Assembly: GCA_037043455.1 (NCBI GenBank)
Contig: JAWPHD010004454.1
Coordinates: 1 to 64,000 of the forward strand
From: Cyrtodaria siliqua
Lineage: Eukaryota; Mollusca; Bivalvia; Adapedonta; Hiatellidae
Length of the DNA: 64,000 bases
Reading direction: 5' to 3'
The notes under the pieces are model-generated. The model did not search any database. It was not told where the DNA came from and was given only the letters and a program-made list of their open reading frames with translations. Positions 11,112 to 23,243 of this stretch are shown piece by piece; the stretch's first letter is position 1, and each line of letters opens with the position of its first letter. The position numbers and the translations under genes are program-made.

Positions 11112-12121
11112 TTTTAGCTCGACTATTCGAAGAATAAGAGAGCTTATGTAATCACCCCGGGGTTGGCGTTGGCGTCAGCGTCCCACATCAAGGTTTACGT
11201 GTAAGCTGTGTTTACAAGTCTTTATCTCTTACATTTCTTATCCTAGCACAACCAAATTGAGCATGGGCTTCCTTATAGCATTATCTTAAGGGCTGTATAA
11301 GCAATGTTGGTTCCTGTAACCCATGGGCTCCCATGGAACCCAAATTATGATAGCCCTTAAAATGTGTCTGTTTCACATCAAATTTTGCGTGTAAGATGTG
11401 TTAACAGGTCTATATCTCTTGCATTTCTTGTCCTAGCTGAACTAAATTTTGGAATTGGTTTCCTTATAGTATGTTGTAAAGGGTTGAGTAATTGATTTTG
11501 TCTTCTGCAAATTCTGGGCTCCCATGGAACCCAAATAGTGATGGCCCATAAAATGTGCAATAAAGGCAGTATATATCTATAGCTTCTTACACATATATGT
11601 TGCCCCCTGCACCCCATTCCCTGCCTCTCCACCCCCCCCCCCCCCCCCCCCCCAGGAAATATTTTTGTTTTACCATATTTCTGTGTTGTTTTGGTCAATT
11701 CTTACATAGCTTCTTACACATATGTTGCCCTCCCCAACCCCCGCCTCTCACCCATCCCTACTCAAAACTTGATTTTTAAATAATTTTTTTAAAACTATGT
11801 GTTGTTTTGGTGAATTTTTACATAGCTTCTTACTCATATATATTGCCCTCACCACCCCCACTACCCACACCACCCCACCCCACCTCACCTCTCCTCCCAC
11901 AACCCCACCCCCCACCCCCACTCAAAAGTAGATTATTATTTTTATTTTTTTTAAATATTTCTCTGTAGTTTTGATCAATTCTTACACATAGCTATGTTGC
12001 GCCCCCAACCTCACCCACATTGTTTTAGCCTTGATTTATGATGGTATATACTAGCTATATAATTTATTATTCTCTGAAAAATCGAATAGTCGAGCTGCGT
12101 TGTTCTCCGACAGCTCTTGTT
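11112..12121 (+). mobile_element. Family B element (Helentron-like)
   Basis: The 5' end is TTTTAGCTCGACTATTC-gaa-GAATA, then 'agagagcttatg'. The 3' end is TCGAATAGTCGAGC (12082-12095), inverted to the 5' arm, with the stem GAGCTG...CAGCTC (12092-12097 and 12111-12116) and TTGTT. The core has two parts: two 'cacatcaa-gttt-cgtgtaag' units, and then ~110-bp units of 'catagcttcttacacatat' with runs of C (the longest at about 11632-11654). It starts about 12 bp after the preceding family A end. The proline-rich and glycine-rich frames here are poly-C shadows. Confidence 0.7.
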
Positions 12122-12211
12122 ATTTTTAAACGATTGGATTTGGAATGTAATATGTCATTAAAATGTAAACTGTTGTTTTTAGTTCTTAACATTCTTACAA
12201 ACTACTAGTCT

Positions 12212-14611
12212 TTTTAGCTCTACTGGCCAAAGGCCAGCATACCTTATGGGATGACGTCCGTCGACCGTTAACTTTTGCCTTGTGAACTCTCTAGGGTCTT
12301 CATTATTAATCATATATTTACGAAACTTTGAAGTGTCTTTATATCAATGAAAGCTCCGACAAGTTCGAAAACCAGCCAGATCCGAATAGTTCCACTGAAG
12401 TTATGGCCCTTTTTTTGCTGAAAAATGCCATATTAAGCCTTCTGAATTGACAATCTAGCACCTTCATTTATTATTTGATCTTAACTAAATATGCACAGAT
12501 TATAAATATCAATGAAAGCTCAAACAAGGCCGAAAACCAGCCAAATATGATCAGTAACACCGGAGTTATGGCCCTTGTTTTTCTGAAAAATGCTATTTTC
12601 TGCCTTGTGAACACTCTAGGGCCTAAAATATTAATCGGATCTTTACGAAACTTTGCCAGTGTCTTTATATCAATATATATTGAAAACCAGCCAGATCGGA
12701 ATAATTTCACCAGAGTTATGACCCTTGTTTTGCTGAAAAATGCCATATTAAGTCTTGCGAACACTGTAGCACCTTCATTTATTATTTGATCTATACCAAA
12801 CTTGCACAGCTTGTTAATATAAATAAAAGGTCGCGACAAGTTTGAAAACCAGCTAGATCGGTCCAATAACAGCGGAGTTATTGCCCTTGATTTTGTTGAA
12901 AGTGCTATATTTTGCCTCAAGACGATAGGGCCTTCATATTTCATGCGATCTTTACGAAACTTAACCAGATTGTTTATATAAATGAAAGCTCGGATAACTT
13001 TGAAAACCAGCCAGATCGAACAAATAACAATGGAGTTATGGCCCTTGATTTAATTAAAAATGCTATATTCTGCCTCGTTAATTCAATAGGGCCTTCATCT
13101 TTCATCCGGTCTTTACGAAACTTTACCACATTGTTTATATCAATGAAAGCTCGGTCAAGTCCAAAAAACAGCCAGATCGGACTCGTAACAGCGGACTTAA
13201 GGCCCTTGATTTAGTTAAAAATGCTATATTTTGCTAAATATGATGGGGCCTTCATTTTTCATGCGATCTTTACGAAACTTACCAAATTGTTAATATCCAT
13301 GACAGCTCGGACAAGTTCGAAAACCAGCCAGATCGGACCAGTAACAGTGGAGTTATGGCATTGATTTAGTTACAGATCTTATATTTTGCCTCGTTAATTG
13401 GATAGGGCCTTCATCTTTCATCTGATCTTTACGACACTTTACCAGAATGTGTATATCAATGACATCTCGGACAAGTTCGAAAACCAGCCAGATCGGACGG
13501 ACTAGTATGGTCCTCGATTTAGTCAAAAATCCAATATTTTGCCTCGTTAAGATGATGGGGCCTTCATCTTTCATCCGATCTTTACGAAACTTTACCAGAT
13601 TGTTAATATCAATGAAAGCTCGGACAAGTTCGAAAACCATCCAGATTGGATCATTTACATCGGGTTCATGGCCTTGATTTTCTGAAATATGCTATATCTT
13701 GGCCTAATTAAGATGAAAGGGTCTTCATTTGGCCAGATTTCATTGAAACTGCAGGGCTTAGCAGCACCAAGCCTAGTTGTACATATTCACCATGTTCCAG
13801 TTGAATGATTTTGGCGGAGTTATAGCCCTTTAAAGGTTTTAATACACAAACTTTGTTCTGACTAGTTCTCATGAACCCCTGGTCGGATTAAACGAAACTT
13901 TTTAGGGATGATCAATTCCATGTCTAGTTGGGCAAATCATTGGCATGTTCCGGTTGAATGATTTTTGGCAGAATTATGGCCCTTTAAAGGTTTTAATACA
14001 CAAACTTTGTCTGATCTACTTCTGAACCCTCGCCAGATTTCAATGAAACTTTGCAGTGATGATAGCACCAAGCCTAGTTGTGCATGTCATCGTGGTGTTC
14101 CAGTTTACAGATATTATGGCCCTTTAAAGGATTTTGATACCACAGTTTTTTTCTGGGCTAGTTCTCCTGAACCCCTGGTGGATATAGACGAAACTTGTCA
14201 AGGATGATCAGTATCAAGCCGAGTTGTGCATATCATCGCCATAGTTTGGTCGAATACATTTTGGCAGAGTTATGGCCCTGTAAATGTTTTAATACACAGA
14301 CTTTGTCCAGATTAGTGTCTTCTGAACTCTTTGCCAGATTTCAGTGAATCGTTGCAGGGATGATCAATACTAAGCCTAGTTGCACCTGTTCTGTTTGAAT
14401 GAATTTTGGCAGAGTTATGAGCCCTTAAAGGTTGTAATACACTTACTTTGTCTAGACTAGTTCTCCTAAACCTCTGGCTGGATTTCAACGAAACTGCAGG
14501 GATGATCAGTACCAAGCCTAGTTGCGTATATCATTCCGATTGAATGATTTTTGAAAGATGTATGCCCCTTGAGCCAGTAGAGCGTCCACAGGCCCTCTTG
14601 GGCCTCTTGTT
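12212..14611 (+). mobile_element. Family A element A1 (Helentron-like, 2.4 kb)
   Basis: The 5' end is TTTTTAGCTCTACTGGCC-aaa-GGCCAG with 'cttatgggatgacgtccgtc'. The 3' end has GCCAGTAGAGC (14573-14583), the perfect hairpin AGGCCC-tctt-GGGCCT (14590-14605) and CTTGTT. The core holds about ten ~145-bp units ('gatctttacgaaacttt', 'aatgaaagctcggacaag', 'aaaaccagccagatcgga', 'gagttatggcccttg'). These are followed by about five ~150-bp units ('gatttcaacgaaac', 'gatgatcagtaccaagcct', 'ctttaaaggttttaatacac'). The many open frames through it, on both strands, are repeat shadows. Confidence 0.75.
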
Positions 14612-15960
14612 TTAGTTATGCTTGCCATGTACGGCGAGTTGCATGTTGTCTGTCATCTGTCTGCCTGCTTGCCTTCGGATGAGTATGAAAACCAACCAGA
14701 TCGGATTAGCACCTTCATTTTGTATTTGGTCTCTACCAAATTTGGCCAGGTTGTTGATATGAATGAAAGCTCAGGTCAAGTTTGAAAACCAGCTATATCA
14801 GATCAGGAATGTCGGAGTTTAAGCCCCTTGAATTATTGAAAAATACCATATTCAGCCGTGTGAACACTCGAGCACCTTCAATTTTAGCTCTACTGGCCAC
14901 AGACCAGCAGAGTTCAGTCCATCCATTGTCCATTAACTTTCTGCTTGTTTACGCAATATGGTTGCAAACCAGCCAGATCGATTTAGAAACACCAGGTCCT
15001 TGTTTTTCTAATAAGTCCTATTTTGCCTTGTTTACAATCTAGCGCTTTCATTCTGTATTAGATCTTACCAAACTTGGCCAATTGTTTATATTAACAGGGC
15101 TTTAATTTATATAATCAGCTCAGATATTAATAAAAGCCTGGACGAGTTAAACAAAACAGCCAGATTGGATCAGTAACACCAGAGTTATGACCCTTATTTT
15201 ACTGAAAAGTCTCCCCCACTTTGACATTGTTTTGTGCTGTATGTCCGTCAAGCCTTTTGTCTGTATGTCACAAACTTTGTCCGGACCAGTTCTCCTTAAC
15301 CCCTGGCTGGAGATTTTAAAACTTTGCAGAGATGATCAGTACCAAACCCAATTGTGCATATCGTTGCCGTGTTCTTATTGAATTATTTTTGGCAGAGTTA
15401 TGGCCCTTTAAAGGTTTTAATACATAACATTTGTCCGAATTAGTTCTCCTGAATCCTAGGCCAGATTTCAACAAAACTTTGCAGGCATGATCAGTACCAA
15501 GCCCAGTTATGCATATCGCCGTGTTCTGGTTGAATGATTTCTGGCAGAGTTATTACCCTTTAAAGTTTTAGTACACTCCCTCTTTAACCTCTTATCGGAT
15601 TTCAACGAAACTTTGAAGAGATGATCAGTACCAAGCCTAGTTCTGCATATCATCGCCGTGTTCCGGTTGAATGTTTTTTGCGCATATAGTCGCTGTGTTC
15701 TGGTTGAATGATTTTTGGCAGTTATGTCCCTTTAAAGTTTTTAATGCACAACATTTGTCCGGATTTCAACGAAACTTGTCAAGGATGTTCAGTACCAAGC
15801 CTAGTTGCGCATATTATCTTTGTGTTCCACTTGAATGTTTTTTTGCAGATTTATGGCCTTTTCCACATCGGGGAGACATCTGTTTTTACTAAAATCAACA
15901 CTAGCATCCTAATGTTGTATTGGATATTTACCAAACTTAACCAGATTGTTCATCCCCGAC
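14612..15960 (+). mobile_element. Family A fragments, one 5' end, no 3' end
   Basis: A partial core unit lies at 14690-14880. A second 5' terminus follows at 14882 (TTTTAGCTCTACTGGCCAC, then AGACCAGCAGAG). After it come both core types, the second type running to about 15860. No GCCAGTAGAGC end is found, so the 3' terminus is missing. Frames at 15187-15989 are repeat shadows. Confidence 0.6.
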
Positions 15961-18349
15961 CCACAACACACTTATTGACGGGGAATTAAATGGGTCACCT
16001 TTATGGGACTGAAAAAAACAACAACAAAACAAAAACATTTAATAATGAAAATATAGGAAGTATTGTTTGATAATGATTACAATAAATGTATGAGGTAAAA
16101 GATTTCTAAAAAAAAAGAGAGAAAAAGATGAAGATGTAGCTTGTATCAGACAACGAGAATATAATCCATCATTTCACTAAGAGGTTGATACAATGCGTTT
16201 GTTGCATTTGGCAAATGCCAAACAATACTACACTAAACTTATGCTACGCCCAGAATATTTTGAAGTGGATTCAGGAGTGGGGTTCGGGGTTCGGGGTCCA
16301 GGGGCGAAGCCCCGGTGGAGGATTTAATGGGCGGGGGGCGAAGTCGCTGAAGATGTACACATTTTTTTTAGCAAAATGATGTAGAGGCAGGTACGCATAC
16401 TCGCGTATAGGCAGGTACGCGCCTTGAGCCTATATACAGTAGAACAGACGTTATTCAGCTGCCTTCTCTTACATGGGTTTAACAGACTGTGAATCATGTA
16501 GCCGACAATAAGCATGCATTACAACTTCAATTCCTAGGGAACCCGTCTAAAAAAACTTGAATGGTATAAACACATATTTTTCAATGTTCAAAGCCTGCCG
16601 TTTTATTGCCTCAAATGACGTTTTCGTAGAGCAGTCTACTATAGTGTAGAATGCGGCAATATTTCCGGGATCTTCATGTCCGGGATTTTTTACGGAGCGT
16701 AATGAAACCGTAAGTGAAACTGAATGAAACCGCAAGTATTGGAATGGAATAAGTGCAAATCTGTATTTTAATGGAATAATACCCATTTATAATGCGGTTT
16801 TCTCGTAAATACCGCCGTGTTATACACTAGTCGATGGGTTTATTCGCCTATATGGTTTTCATAATTGCACATGTAATGGTAAGGTAGCAATGAACAGTTT
16901 CTTTGAGTTTTTCACTAATAACGCAATCTTATAATTACACATGGTAGCAGTGAGACGTTTATCTCTGTTGTAATGCACACGGTAACGCACACGCATCTCT
17001 TACATGTGAACACCTGTATTTCTGTGCTGATTTGTACTTCTAGCACGTCGTGCTCCAAAGTTTAATTGTAATCCGTATGTAAGGCAAATCAAGATATTTG
17101 AACAGAGAGAAGGTCGCCCACCTTGATTAAAAATGTTTGGTAAGAACAACTGATGGTAAAACTCGGGAAGAATGTGTCTGGTAAGAAAAAAACGGTCGTG
17201 GCGTGTTTACGTCAATACTATTTTTTTCAATATTGTTTTAACACCCGTGACTTGATATCTTATTATGTTAAACTTCGTTTCCAGTCCCTACCCAGATATG
17301 TGCTATTTCCTCTCGGCAGCTATTTTACGCTTTCGTAAAACTTTGCTTGTAGTACGTTATAGCAATGGAACAGTAAATACAGTCAGATGAGCTATGGGTT
17401 AGTTTGAGGAGCTAGGCATCACTTTAGGGTCTTCGTTGCACACTGTATTGCCAATTCATTAGTTCATATAAATCAAGATGAATAGTTGCTTTTCACACTA
17501 GATGTAATGAAATATCTTCATTTGCTGAAAGGTAAAACGTGTGCATTGAAAATCTAGAAATACTATGTTGAGGTTGCACACTCTTTCCAATTCGAAAATG
17601 TATGACAAGAGGAAGTGCATGTTCATGTCGCAAAGATTTGTTGACATTCAATGGCTCTTTTCAAGCGCACCTGCCGAGTTTTTTAACAAGTTGTAATTGG
17701 ACATTGTTGGAGACCTGGGCCCTGTTTTATTAAACATCTTACGATAAGTCTCAAATTTTAAAATCGTTCCCTTGTATCACCTAGGCATTCAATGTAGACA
17801 CTTATGTGTAAGATCACATGTATAAGAAAATGAAATGAAATTACGTTTATTTAAAAAGTGTAATTTAAAGCGAAGCATTTAAGAAATTGATTTACGATCA
17901 AAATGGTCGTAAGTTGTTTCATAAAAGGCCTTTAGGTCCACCTGTGAAATGCCTACATGTGGTGACTGGAGTTCGAAGAGGAAAATTATGTTGAAGCCAT
18001 TCTCGATAACACTGCCACAGGCCTCAGCGTTTGCAAGGAACTTATTAAATGTAGATGTCAAAGAGACAAGTTTGTTGCAAACGATGTGTCAAAGCAGGAA
18101 TGATGTTTAGTCTTTTAAAAATTAAGAAAAATTGTACCATTCAGATCATAGATCAGTAAGATGATTAAATTTAATCTTTCAAATTGAAAATGTTCAAATG
18201 ATATGACCACTTATTACATTTGAGTTTGTGTGTATATAACAAACTTCTTTCTGGTACTATCTTGCTTATTAAATCAACATATGTCTTAATTAAATATAAT
18301 TCCGATAAATCCGAGATGAGAAATATTGTTTAAATATCCTTGGCGATAT
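15961..18349. other. Largely unassigned DNA
   Basis: No convincing gene is found. A GC-rich patch at 16270-16350 contains the hairpin GGGGC-gaa-GCCCC. The minus-strand frame 16547-16786 (79 residues) and the plus-strand frame 17153-17338 have no features I recognise. The area lacks the tandem cores seen elsewhere. Confidence 0.35.
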
Positions 18350-18990
18350 TTTTCCTCCAAGCGTTTAGAAGACTTGGCAAGCTTGGTTTTTTTTATCCGT
18401 TAGTTTTGCTACTTCAAATGCATGTTTTAAAATCAGTTTTAATAATTATGTAAATAGTTCAAAGCAAATTAGTTTTACATATTGCTCATTGGGGAATATT
18501 TTGCACCAATAATATATTAAAACTTGTAATAGAATAATTGAATTGAATTGAATGTTGTTTAACGGCCCATCAACACAGTATATGTTATTTAGAGCCGCCC
18601 CAGAGAGAGAGTACATAGGAATCCGGGAACCGTGTCCGAATAGATTCCTTTTACGTGCTCGGAGGATAAACCGATACACGGGACCGCCCGGTTTACGTCC
18701 CCATCCGATGGACGAGGCTAAGGGAAAGTGTCTTGCCCGACGACGGAACTCAGTGGCACCACGGAGGATTGAACCCGGGGCCTCCGGTTACAAACCCGAC
18801 GCGCTACCGACTGCGCCACGCCAGCCCTCGTAATAGAATAACCACAAACAATTAAACAATTCTGTATTGTACTAATATTTAAGTGTATGCAAGAAGTTTT
18901 AAAGTCAAATGATATTGGATTAATCAATTTGAATGCTTGATAAATAATTCGAGATTGTTGTGTGTCCCTTTTATAGTGTTTACCAAGTCA
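18350..18990. repeat. Dispersed repeat, copy 1 (interrupted by a SINE)
   Basis: The flanks of the SINE match 39930-40400. Shared phrases include 'gttagtttt-ctac', 'gttcaaa-caaatt', 'ttttacatatt', 'gcac-aataatatatt' and, after the SINE, 'attg-tgtgtgtcc'. This implies an older interspersed repeat of unknown class. Confidence 0.55.
18538..18829 (-). mobile_element. tRNA-derived SINE, family I, with 12-bp TSD
   Basis: On the minus strand the element starts with a tRNA-like head: an A box within TGGCGCAGTCGGTAGCGC and a B box GGGTTCAATCC (complement of 18766-18776). A conserved body follows, and it ends in an (ATTGA)n-type tail. GTAATAGAATAA flanks it exactly at 18526-18537 and 18830-18841, which shows target-primed retroposition. 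The head is nearly intact, so this may be a full-length copy. It is non-coding and depends on a LINE. Confidence 0.9.
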
Positions 18991-20340
18991 CTGGATGTAT
19001 ACTTACGAGTTATTATAAACTAAAAGATGAGACTGAAACTCGTAAATTCTTAAGACTAAAGACAACTAAGACAAACGAGACTCCGAGTTGGCATATGTAT
19101 ATATGTGTAAAACCCTAACCCCCGAAGTATAGGGGTGTATCTCACAACTATTTATTGAAGTAGACATAACATAAATATATCAAGACAACACCTTTGTAAA
19201 TCACATCAACATTTTGATGTCTTTCTTTAAAAAGGCTTCATTTTTTGGTGGCCATGGTGGCCATTTTAAAAATGGCGACCATTTAGAAGAAAATAATGAC
19301 GAAATTATATTGCATATTTTATTGTCTATCTAGTGTAGTTTTGATCAAACCAATTAATTATGGGCTTCATTAATTATTTATGGAATAGTTGGCAGCCATT
19401 TTTCAAAATCTGACATGGGTCCATAGCCAGAAATGTTTAGTAGTTGCGACATGTGTATCTTAATGCCTTAAAAAATTGTACAAATTAATGTGTACTATAT
19501 TTTTCATGTTTACTTTTGTTATACCTATTAAATGAGTTGTAAAATCAATAATGCAATTGATATTTCTATAGTGACTAATAAGTCTCATTAGGCTGGGTAT
19601 TCATTTGTTTACTTAATATTGCCTATATTATACTGTATTGTTTTGTATATGTAATATTTTGTAACGATGTTATTTGTCGCTTTAATAAAATAATAAAATA
19701 TAAAATATAAATAATATATCTATCTTCTTTCTTGCAGGATTTTCACCAGAAAGTTCCTTATATGCATCAGGTACAACAGGATGTCAGTAAAGTAAGTGGT
19801 CGGATATAACAGGTTTCACTGTAATACCTAAAGTGTCTTTTCCTTTGTTTAAGATCAAAGAAATGACCACTTATAGAAAATTGGCTTAAGTGGTTACGGA
19901 ATAAATTGTCTTGAATTCCTTTGTGTTAAGCCACACATACTACCGCCTAAGGTAGTGAACATGTGCTCCGACAAACGAACGAACAGACGGACACACGTAT
20001 ACATCCGACAAATAAACGAACGAACGGACGGACACACACACATCCCGAGTACATTGTGATTGCAGCTAATTCGAGATCCGTAAACGGGCTCGATACAAAT
20101 TACGTACAACACCATGCAAGCAATCTTCATTATTTGAACTTGTTTCATAATTTGTGATTCACTTGAACCTTTACATGTAGGCTATATTCTATAATATATG
20201 GTAAATTTCATCATAAAGAAGAATGGCAACATAGACCCATTGGAAATATGTATTAAAGTCAACAGAAAATGAAGCTTTCACAGAACACAGTAAACCCCAA
20301 AACACGCAAAAACACAAAACAAGAATGGCAACACAAAACG
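18991..20340. other. Unassigned AT-rich DNA with simple repeats
   Basis: No gene is identified. 19240-19290 has a 'gtggccatggtggccatttt' palindromic stretch. 19965-20045 is a degenerate simple repeat of 'acgaacgaac-gacggacacac'. Confidence 0.4.
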
Positions 20341-20632
20341 AGGGTGACAATAGGGCTACCGCCTTGGAACGGTCAGTGGCAAAAAGGCCGCTGAGGGTTC
20401 AAACCAGCTTCTAGGATGCACCCAACCTCACACTTACCCTACTGTCATCCCAATAAAACAGGACAGTGTAAATAAAGAAATCCCCGCCATTAACTATTCT
20501 CTAGCCAGTACTGGTTCTACCCAGGAAATGTACGTGTTCTGCCTCAACCACGAACAGACTGACGTCATATATAACATTGCGTGTGTTGAAAATGACGTAA
20601 AACACCATACACACAAACATCCAAATATTCAT
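20341..20632 (+). mobile_element. SINE family II, divergent copy
   Basis: A B-box-like GGGTTCAAACC lies near 20396. The family II body follows ('agtactggttctac-cagg', 'tctgcctcaaccac'), then the 3' end 'gttgaaaatgacgtaaaaca' and a 'acacacaaac' tail. The 5' half differs from the copies at 26.8, 40.1 and 43.4 kb, so it may be a subfamily sharing only its 3' part. Confidence 0.65.
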
Positions 20633-20881
20633 GTTAGAAGTTAATTATCGTCACTTAATTATATACTAGTTAGAATACTGGAATTAGAATAATTCAACAA
20701 GTCAAGAGTTTTCCTATATGTGTCTTATTTAATTTCCCGAGTGAGTAAATATAATAAGTAATAGTAATGATTAAGTACTGAAAAATACAAAAACTGTCTT
20801 TTCACTCAGAAAATTTCGAACAATGATTTTACGCTGTTGTTGTTGTTAATTCTAAGGTTTAAAGACCGTCCGCCAACAAAA

Positions 20882-20900
20882 CGCCAGGAGAACCCTGGCG
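20882..20900 (-). other. LINE 3' UTR hairpin
   Basis: CGCCAGG pairs with CCTGGCG across a 5-nt loop. Copy 2 has CGTCAGG with CCTGACG at the same place, a compensatory C-G to T-A change. Some LINEs, such as L2/CR1 types, use a 3' hairpin as the reverse-transcriptase recognition site. That role here is inferred. Confidence 0.6.
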
Positions 20901-21214
20901 CTATGGGCACAATAGAGTCTGGTCTGTTCTAGGTGAGTGTGTTGGTTGATCTGGTGCTGCTGTGTTGCTGTGTCGCTGTGTCGTCGTTTCTCTTGTAGGT
21001 ATGTAGATGTCGCTGCTGCTCTGTGTAGTTGTCGCTGTGGCGGTGAAGTGGTGGTCTGGTGGTCGAGGTGGCCTGCATCCGCTACGGTGGTTGAGCTACA
21101 TCCGCTAGTGTGTTTTCCTACAGCCGCTAGTGGTCGGAGGTCCTTGTGTTTGGGGCCACACCCGTCACATATGGCCCCTGCGCTGCAAACATCATCTGGA
21201 TAGCTGTGTTGATG

Positions 21215-21244
21215 CAGGGAGTACGTTATATAACGTACTCCCTG
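21215..21244. repeat. 30-bp perfect palindrome
   Basis: CAGGGAGTACGTTAT followed directly by its exact complement, with no spacer. One arm also occurs at 5790-5805. It interrupts the LINE 3' UTR alignment, so it may be an inserted or head-to-head terminal repeat. Confidence 0.9.
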
Positions 21245-21680
21245 GTTGATGATACCCCCTCTTCAGCTGGTTGACTACGGTCGAATGTAGGCCTCGGCGT
21301 CGATCCCTAACTATTACTAACTAGTTACTGCTACGTTGATACATTTACTCTGTGTTGGTGGATCTCGGCTCCGGCCCGCGGACTTCTGTCTTCCAGCTTC
21401 CAAGCGAGTCCATTGCTATCTGATCAGATGATGGCTGCCTTGACGGGGGCGCAGGGGACTTCTTCACTACCAGTCAAGTGACACTCAGGCTCCTGAACCG
21501 AGACAAACCAGTTCAGAAGTGCCAGTGTGTCAGTCACTATACGCGAATATAGTGAATTACCACACCAGTAATGTTGTACAGGGCTGGCAATGCGTACCCC
21601 CATACAAACACCTTGAGTGTCACCAGTGCCCTCTCCGCGACGTGCACGCTGTGAAAAGCAGGAGAAGAATGATTTTACGC

Positions 21681-21778
21681 GTGTGTGTGTGTGTGTAATT
21701 CTAAGGTTTATAGTCCGTCCGCCAACGAACACGTCAGGGTATACCTGACGCGATGGGCACAATAGAGTCTGGACTTAA
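21681..21778 (-). mobile_element. LINE 3' end fragment (copy 2)
   Basis: A (GT)n tail (21681-21694) is followed by the conserved 'ggtttatagtccgtccgcc', the hairpin 21732-21750 and 'gggcacaatagagtctgg'. It stops after about 95 bp. AATGATTTTACGC flanks it at 21668-21680 and 21779-21791. The tail and hairpin differ from copy 1, so it is a separate lineage rather than a duplicate of the same insertion. Confidence 0.75.
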
Positions 21779-21791
21779 AATGATTTTACGC

Positions 21792-23072
21792 GGGTAAATT
21801 TTTTATTATATACTACAATTTAGAGCCAATCAGATACCGATACGGATTAACCCCTTACACAGTATACCAAGACGAATATGCTAACAACAATATAAACATC
21901 GTCTTTACATAAGAGTAAAAATGTTGCGTTTTATAATTAATCATTTTAATATGTTTATTAAAATAAGCCAATAATAATGTAATTTAAAGAAAATATGAAA
22001 ATTACGACCACGTAAGTCGTTTCTTAGTAACTTGTAATTCAGATATTAGTGAACTCAGGTATGACTGAAGACCCTTGCAGCATAATAGGGTTCAGCCATA
22101 TCAAGGTATAATAGCACATGCATTTAAAAGAAATAACTGCAGAAGTTTTGCAGAAGTTTTACAGAAGTGTAATGCATTTCTACTTGTGTTTTGCAAACGT
22201 TGACCGTTTCACATGTTATTACTCAAGGATTTGTACAATCTTATTGTACAAATCCTTGTATTACTCAAGATGTGAGACCGGTGAAAAGCAGCCCACAATG
22301 CCGTTTATGGAGATTAATCACAATTTCCGCAACATGCTTTCACTTAAATACATTTTAATTCTGTGTTTTACTCGCATTCGGCTCGCAAACGGTTCCATAT
22401 CTGGAATAAAGAACAGAACATATTTTGTATTTTACTTGTGCATACGTGCGTCGTTATATATACATACATAAATGTTCGTGCATAATAAGTCAGTGATTTT
22501 AGACAACAGTATACAGTTGCTATGAGCAATATTAATAATAAATAACTGATACATGAGGATGAAAATACAAATCGAAATGAGCTAATCATTGTTTAATTAA
22601 GATTATATTCCTTGCAGCTAAAGCTGTACTAATATATTTTGCTAACTTTATAACAATATTCTTATCCTGTGATTGCAGTAATGTGATTGCAGTAATTCTA
22701 AGATTTTAAACATACTAGGACTATTATAAAACTATTTTTTTTATATAATTGTCCGGATTTTTGTGTAACAAGGACAAATCAAAATAAAATGGTATTCATT
22801 TTCCAAATCAATACTGTGACCGCATTGACAATATCTTTCATTTCTAGATATTCTATGACGAGAGTATCTACCGGTCTGTATTCCTAAAGAATGTGCTGAT
22901 ATTCTGAATTTTGTTAAATAGTGTCTGAGATGATCATGATTACATGGTAAAATATCAAGGTATGATTCATAAAAATGTACAAAATGAATTAAAGAAATTC
23001 TGCATATTCAATACATATACAAAATGAATTATAGAAATTCTGCACGAAATTCACCGAAACTAGTGCTGATGG
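21792..23072. other. Unassigned DNA with a short hairpin
   Basis: No gene is found. A perfect 15-bp hairpin lies at 22225-22257 (see findings). 'tgtgattgcagtaa' is tandemly duplicated at about 22669-22696. The frames at 22118-22589 have no recognisable motifs. Confidence 0.4.
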
Positions 23073-23243
23073 CTGTAAATTCTGTATATTACTTGGGTCA
23101 CTAACGCATGTATAAAGTTTTGTATCGTCTGCAAACAGTTTAGTAATGCAGGAAATTGCTTCGGGGAGGTCATTGATATATATCAAAAACAATACTGGCC
23201 CTAGAACACTGCCCTGAGGAACCCCACTTGTGACATCCACCCG
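23073..23243 (-). pseudogene. LINE reverse-transcriptase fragment
   Basis: About 57 residues of a non-LTR reverse transcriptase, open in one frame. They carry [20 protein letters not shown] (RT motif B region) and FADDTKLY (the catalytic two-aspartate motif). The wording is typical of CR1/jockey-type LINEs. Sequence either side of the fragment in the 134-residue frame (22989-23393) does not look like RT. The piece is therefore an isolated relic, not an active element. Confidence 0.85.

Larger units (their letters stand above)
20835..21667 (-). mobile_element. 5'-truncated LINE, 3' UTR (copy 1)
   Basis: Homologous over most of its length to the 29455-30100 copy, where the coding C-terminus is visible. 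Shared phrases are 'gcgacgtgcacgc-gtgaa', 'gcccgcggactt', 'gaggtggcct-catccgct' and 'gggcacaatagagtctgg'. On the minus strand it reads from the ORF end into the 3' UTR, then a hairpin (20882-20900), then an (AAC)n tail. The target sequence AATGATTTTACGC borders it at 20822-20834 and 21668-21680. The frame 21424-21762 is not a gene. Confidence 0.7.

Noticed and set aside
11378..11779. Glycine- or proline-rich proteins
   Set aside because: They are translations of a poly-C/G tract inside the family B core.
12471..13677. ORFs of 76-157 residues on both strands
   Set aside because: They are shadows of the ~145-bp family A core. Similar peptides recur at 56.7-58.5 kb on both strands.
18755..18829. 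A functional tRNA gene
   Set aside because: The A and B boxes belong to a SINE head with a downstream SINE body, tail and target-site duplication.
23073..23243. Active LINE reverse transcriptase
   Set aside because: Only ~57 residues of RT survive, without flanking domains.
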